Shown here: positions 57,422-64,000 of the stretch, piece after piece
Layout of the letters: every line of letters starts with the position of its first letter
How positions within the stretch are numbered: the first letter of the stretch is position 1
From: Rhynchospora pubera
Lineage: Eukaryota > Streptophyta > Magnoliopsida > Poales > Cyperaceae
Length of the DNA: 64,000 bases
Assembly: GCA_028095005.1 (NCBI GenBank)
Contig: CM051462.1
Location: 239,252,973-239,316,972 of the forward strand
Direction: 5' to 3'
Program-made: the position numbers and the translations under genes
The notes under the pieces: generated by a model
What the model was told of the DNA's origin: nothing
What the model saw: the letters and a program-made list of their open reading frames with translations, nothing else
Databases searched by the model: none

Positions 57422-60400
57422 TCACTCCACTTTATCACTATTCTCAACTGATCCATTGGCTATGTCCACATCCTGAAGCAATTTTTCAGAAACACACATA
57501 TCTTTCTCTGAAATATCCACCACTTCCATCTGCTGAGAAGGCTCAGAAGGGTGGTCTATAATCTCATCTTCTCTAATATCTTTCTTATCATTTGATTTAT
57601 CACCAGTTTTCTCTGCACTGTTAACTGCAGTGGCATCACAATAGTGATCTGATTTTTCATTATTGCATTGTGCGTCAATATCCATCACATCTGCCTGCAC
57701 CTCGACATTCAAGCCATCACCAGACTTCTCCATAACACCATTCTTCTCTGCTCTCTTCTCAGATGCCTCAGTATCATCATCTTTAGAAATACAAAACTCA
57801 TTTTCTGTCTTTCCTGAAGACTGCTGAGATTCTCTTACCCCAATCTCCTTATCCTTCTTCTCCTTCGAACAAAGCAAAGAAACCAACTCTTCTCTAACAC
57901 GCACTGCCAGCCCAACTGCATGGTCCCGCACCAAACAATCACTAGGCACACAATCTAGCATGCTCATCAAAGCACGGTTGTAACAAATCATACTCATCGA
58001 TGGACCTACAAGACCCCTTTCGCGATAAACCTTAGTTGAGCTGGCAGCATGCTTGCATATGTAACCTGCCTTTGACCAGGTACAGTCGCACAGGGCAAAC
58101 TCAGAGCCGGGGTTAAGCACCACATGAGCCATCTCCCTGTTCTTCTGGCAAACCACTTTTGCACAGTTTGGTTCAATTTTTATATCTGCAGCTGGAATTT
58201 GGGACCCCTCCCGCCATGCACTGAGACCTCTTTTCCATTCATCTTTCCAATACCTAGAGAAGATTTCTTTTTCAGAGTACTCATCTAGCCAATAGTAGGA
58301 GTGTACTTTTGTGCTTAGTTTCTGTACCAGCCAATCTGCACGCTGGTACACAAACTGGTCTTTTTCATTTAGGAGTCTAATTTTCAGAAGGTGGTGGTAG
58401 CTCTCTATGGCCGAAGTCACCTCTGACGTAGCAGATGGAAGGGATCTTAAGGCCTTGATCCATACCCCTGAAAGTATGGTTACAAGGTAAATTTTGTTGG
58501 TTCGGTATCTTCTATTTTCTATATAATTGTTTTATGTAATACGATGCACTATGTTGCTTCAGCAAATTATTTTGAGTTTTGACTTGTAATAATAGTATAG
58601 TCCCATTATCTATATGATAGTTTAATGAGGCATGTTTTACAAAAGAGCATGCATTACAAACCTAGTCGAGGAAACCATGTAGCCTTAAAATAATCTGAAA
58701 ATTCAGCACAACCCACAAAACGTTCTAGAAAAGCCTCAAATAGGCCCACATCGCCTGTACCATCACAGATGCTGTGCAGTGCTTCTCCCAGTTGTTTTGA
58801 CATCATAGCACAAGTCTCCATATCAGAGCATTTCATCAACAGATTTTTGTGCCATGCCCGACGCAGCCTCCAAAAGCTGATCAAGACTGAGCATTGCAAC
58901 AATTCCCTGTCACAGAATTTTCACCGTGAGAAAAATATTCAGAATTTAGTGGCAAAAATAAAGGGATCAAAATATTACTTGATGGTAAACAGATCAGCCA
59001 GTGGGTCATCAATGATAAAACCACCCAACTGCCATGTGGGGTCCTTAGTACGAACCCGGTGGTAAAGTGTCCCCAACCATCTGTGTATCTCACTATTTGC
59101 AAACTTTGGCGTTATGATCCATGCCACCGGAATAGCGTTTTTGTCAGAGTCAAACACAAGTACACTGTAAACAGGATACTATACAAAAATAAATAAATAA
59201 ATAAAACAAAGAAGAATAATATGCTTCCAATGAAACAAATTTTACCAAAATATACCAGCTCACCTTCAGTTTGTTGGAACCAAACTTGGAATCTGAGGCA
59301 AGAAGGCTCCGATTGCCATAGCAGATCATCTGTTGCAATTGCCAATCGGTCTGGATACCGAGAACAAAAGTGTCTGATTTTGAGTAATCCTCATAGAAGA
59401 AAACCTGGTCGTGGTTATTTTCTACCCACATACTGACACTCACTGCATCATCCATGTCCAGTTCATATGTGGTTCGCCTAATTTTCCTTTCCATCCTCCT
59501 TACACACCTAATTTAGCCAATTAACAATAACAAAAGGAAATTTCAACAGATACCCCCACGTGAAAAATTTAAAAAGGAATTGCAGAACGGAATCAGCCAG
59601 CATCTCTTGATTCTTGGTAAATAAAAACAAATATTCCTATCTATGTAAATGTACACAAACTAAAACCCTTTTTTTTTTATCTCTTGGTGAAATGGTGGAA
59701 CAACATTTTCTTCTCTATGAGTAAATCTTTTGTACCGTTTCAATACACTGCTTTCAATGGATTTTTTCTTTTAGGATCCCAACGATATGGCATACTGAAA
59801 GAATTATAACCACAATTGGCAGCAAGTTACCTGTGAGTGAGAAGATCATCTCTATTGGATGGCCCACCTTGTCTCTCCACTGCCTCAGTATGCCTTTGCA
59901 TAATGGTCTCAACTGGGACCCCTACATGCAGCAATGACATGACCTGAAGCTTAAACTCATCAGAAATGTAGGGAGCAAACATGGCTCGTGTGCCAGCGGC
60001 CTTTTGATCCATAGAACCATGACAAGGCAACCCGTTTTTGTCTACATGCTTGTCTTTGTTGTATATTATCAGGGCAACAGAAGGCTCTGCAATTAGGCGT
60101 TTCACAATAAAGTGGCACGTGCAACCTCTTTTGGTATTGGGCCTGCCGGCTGGAGTTTTTCTATGCACAGCATAGGCCCGGCTTGGGCGCACCACTCCAC
60201 CTTTTCTATGGTCATCAGGTCCGAATGAACACCAGTATCTGATTGTATGAAATTACAGAAATGAGTAGTTATAGAAAAAGAGAAGTTTTTGCTACCTGTT
60301 CATACAAGTTCAATTAAACCACTCCATAACCAATTCATACCAAATCAAAAACCAACATATGAACTCCCCAGCTCAATTTAGTATAGACATTAAAAAGAAT

Positions 60401-60876
60401 GTCACTATACATATCTTAACTCGAGAAAGTGGTGAGAAGTTCTCATTGTTAACAGAAGATAACACTTATATCAAATTAGTTCAAAAATTTGGAACAATCA
60501 AATATTCCGCCCGGGGTACCAAAAAGAAAATAATAATAATAATAGATAGAAACAACAAGGAGCGAAGACAATTATGAAAGGTGAAAGATAGAAAAGTGAC
60601 AGACAGAATATATTCAAGAATGCCATCAACTTTAGGTTTGCAAGCGGAGTGAGTGGAGCGCTTTCTCCTGGCCTCGATGTGAAAGCGGGTAGGGCAGTGT
60701 TTGTTATTGGATTCACCTCTGACAAAATCATTAACGCGGGAATAAGGAATAAGGGCAAGGCGATCGATGGTATCTTTCCAACCCTCAACTTTAGACCAGG
60801 TGATGTGTGCTGCAGAAAGCTCAGGAGTTGGTGGGTTCTGTACGGGTAAGCTTAGAATGGCATCCCATCTTGCCAT
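57422..60876 (-). CDS. SWIM zinc-finger protein of MULE-transposase ancestry (At1g60560-like)
   Basis: Six exons on the minus strand, 60605-60876, 59831-60238, 59264-59507, 58979-59178, 58662-58906 and 57422-58467, total 2415 bp and 804 residues. All phases agree. The start MARWDAILSLPVQNPPTPEL precedes a conserved region (RPNTKRGCTCHFIVKRLIAE). The transposase-like core follows: LLASDSKFGSNKLK and DSDKNAIPVAWIITPKF at the first Asp strand, FIIDDPLADL at the second, and VLISFWRLRRAWHKN. The SWIM finger is LCDCTWSKAGYICKHA (CxC...CxH). The acidic C-terminal tail of about 170 residues is poorly conserved. Proteins of this kind are single-copy host genes thought to be domesticated from Mutator-like transposons. 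There is no TIR next to the gene and it is intact. Confidence 0.92.
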
Positions 60877-61311
60877 CTGCACGATTAAATAAAAAAAAAA
60901 ATAGCAATTATCGTTGGAGATCACAGAGGCATATTAGTACTACCCTGCCTAGGTCGGCGGGGTAGGCGTAGGCGTAGGCGTAGAGGAAGAGAAAGGAAGA
61001 GAAGCGAAGGAGAGAAGAGAAGCTCACCAGAAGAGAAGAGAAGAGAAGCCACCAGTAGACAGTAGTCCGAAAGGGAGGAAGAAAGAGAAAGAGAGGAGAA
61101 ATGGAGAAACATAACAATTAACAACGGACACGGACCTCATCTTTCGGCCCAGCCCTCAATTAACGTTAACATGCTCTCTTTCGGCCCAGCCCATAGGCCC
61201 TCAATTTTACTGGAGCCTGGAGGTGGTGGCCGTGGCCCGTGGGTCCAATCCAATCTGACAATCTCCACCTTCCTTTCTTCCTCGTCGTCGTCGGCTGACA
61301 GACTGACAGTA
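60877..61311 (-). promoter_or_regulatory. Leader and upstream region of SWIM gene
   Basis: On the coding strand this is CT-rich with repeated TTCTCTTCTCTTC (61000-61080), and CGTAGGCGTAGG units lie at 60960-60985. Two CTTTCGGCCCAGCCC words (61141 and 61178) resemble the GGGCC-containing site II elements of plant housekeeping promoters. Divergent promoter use with SLX1 is separated by the element that follows. Confidence 0.5.
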
Positions 61312-62656
61312 GGTCCCTAAAGGTAATTACTACTTACCATCCATGATTATATCATCCAAGTCATCCAGAGAGCGCTCAAAAAATTCCGCGCGTTTATTTT
61401 TCCGCACTTCTACTTTACGCGTCGTCCCCCTCCCCCTCCCCTCCTCTCCCCTGCTGCCTTTATGTTTGGCTACTATCCTCCCCTCTCCTTCAAGTCTCTT
61501 CTCCTTCTATCTCCCCTCTCCTCCCTCCCTACTATCCTCTACTCTTTTTTTTCTTTGTTTCTGTTGTATGTTTGTATAGTTTATTTGTTATATATGTTCA
61601 ATTTATATATTTTTTTATTTTATGAGTCCTAGTTGTTTGTGATATATGTTAAATTTTATTTGTTGTATATGTTCAATTTAATTGTTATATCTGTTCAATT
61701 TATTTGTTATATCCGTTCATTTTATTTACACTGTTTATTTTTTTAAACATGAGTCAACATGCTTGTTACAACTGTTCAAATAATTTGTTATATCTGTTCC
61801 GTTTAATTGTTATATATGTTCAATTTATGTTAACTTTTTATCTTTTGCATGAGTCCAAATTGTTTGATCTGTTCAATTTGTGTTTAAATCTGTTTAATTT
61901 ATTTGTTATATCTGTTCAATTTAAGTTCACTGTTTATTTTTTTATACAATTCAGCACGTTTGTTATATCTGTTCAATTTATTTGTTATAATTGTTCAATT
62001 TATTTGTCATTTCTGTGCAATTTATTTGCTCACTTTTACTTTTGTATGAGTTTCACATTGTTTGTTAAATATGTTCAGTTTATTTGCTATTTATGTTCAA
62101 TTAGTTGTTATATATGTTCAATTTATTTATTATGTATATTCATTTTTGTTCTTATATACATACACTCTGATTATATGTCCATATTATCATTGTATCTGTT
62201 CAATTTATTGTTGTATATGTTCATTTAAAAGGTGGAGTTCATGGAACAGATGTGGAGTTCATGGGAAAAAAAAACTTTAATGGAAATAAAGAGATGAGAT
62301 GAGGCAGAGAAAAAGAAGCATGGTGGAATGAAGGAGAAGAGATAGAAAAATTGCATGAGAGAAGAGGAGGCTAGGAGGAAAGAGGGGAAAATTGAGAGGA
62401 GAGGAGATGAGGGGAGGCCGGGAGGAAGGAGTGGAAAATTGAGAGGAGAAGAGGCGAAAGTAATTCGGAGAAGAGGAGAAGAGGAGGAGAAGAGGAGTGG
62501 AAAATTGAGAGGAGAAAACAGAGGTGAGGGGGAGAGAAGCGAAAACGGAGAGAGAAGCGAAAATAATTCGGAAAAAATGTCAGGAGAGGGGAAAGTAAAG
62601 GTTGGATGGTTTGGATGACAATTCACTGGATGACGCTTATCATTCTGGTCCCTAAA
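61312..62656. mobile_element. Mutator-like non-autonomous element, copy B
   Basis: The element at 61322-62646 is bounded by the 10-bp GGTCCCTAAA (61312-61321 and 62647-62656). The left end GGTAATTACTACTTACCATC and the right end, read inward AATGATAAGCGTCATCCAG, match the two ends of copy A at 46138-47519 in opposite orientation. A pyrimidine-rich block sits near the left end (61420-61550) and a purine-rich block near the right (62290-62590). The centre (61570-62230) is an array of TTGTTATATCTGTTCAATTT-like units. It has no transposase and lies about 170 bp upstream of the SLX1 ATG. Confidence 0.88.
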
Positions 62657-62821
62657 TGCCACAAGTCAAGGCAAGGCTTTCTGGCTTTACCAAATGCCAC
62701 AAGTCCACAACACAACGGTCGAATTTCAAAACCAAAAATAACAAAAATAACAAAAATCTAAAATCTAAATCTAATCTGAGCGTGAGAACTGAGAACCAGG
62801 CAAAGAGCGAGCGAGAGAGAC

Positions 62822-64000
62822 ATGGGAAGGAGGAGGATGGATCATGGCAATGGCAATGAAGAAGAAAACCAAAACCAAAACCAAGATGGCTTCTTCGCGT
62901 GCTATCTTCTCTGCTCCCTTTGCCCCCGCTACAAACCCCGTACCACTACCTATATCGGGTTCCTTTTCTCTTCCTCTCTTCTTTCACAATATATCATTTC
63001 TTCATTTCTTCTTCCCTTGTTTCTTGCTTATTCATTAATATATGTTATTGTTAGGTTCACAGTCGACCCTAAAAGAAGGATAAGGCAGCATAATGGACAC
63101 ATAACATGTGGTGCCTGGCGAACCAAAAAGGCCAGGCCTTGGGAAATGGTTCTTTGCATTTATGGCTTTCCTTCAAACATCACTGCTCTACAGGTTTCTT
63201 TTCTTCTTTTTTTTTTACTTTTACTTTTCACCAAACATCACTGCTCTACAGGATTCCCTACTGTTATTGGTTTCTTCTTGTGCCAGCTACAATACTGATA
63301 CCTTTGTTTAAAACTACACAAAAATAAAAATATATGACTAAATTTCTTTTGTGCAGTTTGAATGGGCATGGCAGCACCCAACTAAGTCTCTAGCCGTCAG
63401 AAAAGCAGCCTCCAATTTCAAATCTCTTCAAGGGGTAGCCAACAAAATCAAACTTGCTTATACAATGCTCAACCTGCCAACATGGGACAAGTATCAATCT
63501 TTTTACATTATTTTTTACTTTGCCTTTTCTGTTTTAAATCAAGGATGCCACTTTCGGATGCTATTCGCTGTTACTGCTACTTACTAGCATTGTATACCTT
63601 TGGGGGTCTGAATTGAATTATTAACTTATTTGACCTGCATCTTAATTTGAACAAGCAAAACCAAAACTGCAACATAATATTTAATTTGGGTTCGTTAGTG
63701 GGTGTAAGAGTGAAAGGGCAAAAATTTTACCAATTTTATTTCTTGAGTGTCATCAGAAAACTAAATGAATTCAAAATTTCTTTTTATCAGCTTGAACCTT
63801 ACCGTGAATTTCTTCTCTACCAAGTATGCAAAATTCACAGCCGACTGCCCCCAATTACCAAGCCAGATGAAATTTAATATTTGTGAAATGGATGAACTGC
63901 CTTGCTATTCAGAGGATTCTTTTTCACATGGAAATGATGAAAGTTACGAAGAACTGCAGCAGACTGATGTTAATTCCATGGAAGAAATATTTTCTCAGGA
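62822..64000 (+). CDS. SLX1: SLX1 structure-specific endonuclease subunit, 5' part
   Basis: Exons 62822-62958, 63055-63193, 63357-63490 and 63791 to beyond 64000, phases consistent. The N-terminus is a short Asn/Gln/Glu-rich tail, then the GIY-YIG nuclease domain: FFACYLLCSLCPRYK, TYIGFTVDPKRRIRQHNG, CGAWRTKKARPWEMVLCIYG, FEWAWQHPTKSLAVRKAA. The conserved Tyr pair, the Arg in RRIRQHNG and the Glu of FEWAWQ are all present. SLX1 with SLX4 cuts branched DNA such as Holliday junctions and 5' flaps in repair. The loop before TYIG has extra residues (RTT) compared with the usual form. The RING-type C-terminus lies outside the window. Intron 2 contains a 21-bp copy of the exon-2 end. Confidence 0.93.

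Noticed and set aside
57422..60876. Active MULE transposase
   Set aside because: The gene has intact introns, no flanking TIRs or target duplications, and matches a stable single-copy SWIM host family, so it is a domesticated gene.
61343..62662. Several open frames inside MULE copy B
   Set aside because: They read the pyrimidine-rich block and the TGTTCAATTT array; repetitive and not protein-like.

Overview
This is nuclear DNA of a flowering plant. Visible reasons are a ribosomal protein gene with plant-type introns, a plant-type SWIM zinc-finger gene, a SLX1 homologue, a cytosolic-type tRNA-Leu, and a dense mix of plant transposons: Ty1/copia with an iMet primer site, 5'-truncated LINE, hAT-like and Mutator-like MITEs. 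The 5' exons of two genes (48126 and 53703) are very GC-rich against an AT-rich background. This hints at a lineage with 5' GC gradients, but I cannot name the species.

Layout. Positions 1-4363 consist of two inverted copies of sequence found elsewhere in the window. 1-2862 mirrors 35470-38330 (RPL15 3' half plus flank), and 2869-4363 mirrors 4393-5890 (kinesin exons), making a near-perfect palindrome with a 29-bp spacer. From 4393 to 8015 (minus strand) lies a KIN-4 kinesin gene with an in-frame stop and no 3' half. Up to about 35 kb follows a string of broken gene pieces: the E2 subunit of 2-oxoglutarate dehydrogenase (9745-12349), a TPX2-family tail (15044-15472), two-RRM hnRNP-like exons (16998-17727), a Rab3GAP non-catalytic subunit piece (20585-21950), a mut-7-like exonuclease piece (24055-24990), a glutamate-receptor-like exon (32748-32947) and coiled-coil/unknown exons (33721-35009). 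Among them sit a tRNA-Leu(AAG), one intact GeBP-like open frame, and a young copia element (27521-32083).

From 37698 on, the annotated host genes look intact: RPL15 (37698-38903, minus), an NST1-like two-TM protein (48126-52168), an At4g14100-like secreted protein (53703-54434), a SWIM zinc-finger gene of MULE-transposase ancestry (57422-60876, minus) and the start of SLX1 (62822 to the window end). The intergenic space there holds a LINE inserted in an older LINE RNase H remnant, two copies of an apparently unnamed 1.3-1.4 kb TIR family with 10-bp target duplications, a long-TIR MULE-type MITE, and nested GTTTGGA-type MITEs.

The most striking structure is the contrast between a roughly 32.6-kb interval bounded by 2.86-kb inverted repeats and filled mostly with gene fragments, and its flank, where genes are whole. 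The fold-back kinesin palindrome at one edge suggests a template-switching rearrangement, or an assembly chimera that should be excluded first. No operon-like functional linkage between the genes is visible; they are ordinary single plant genes.
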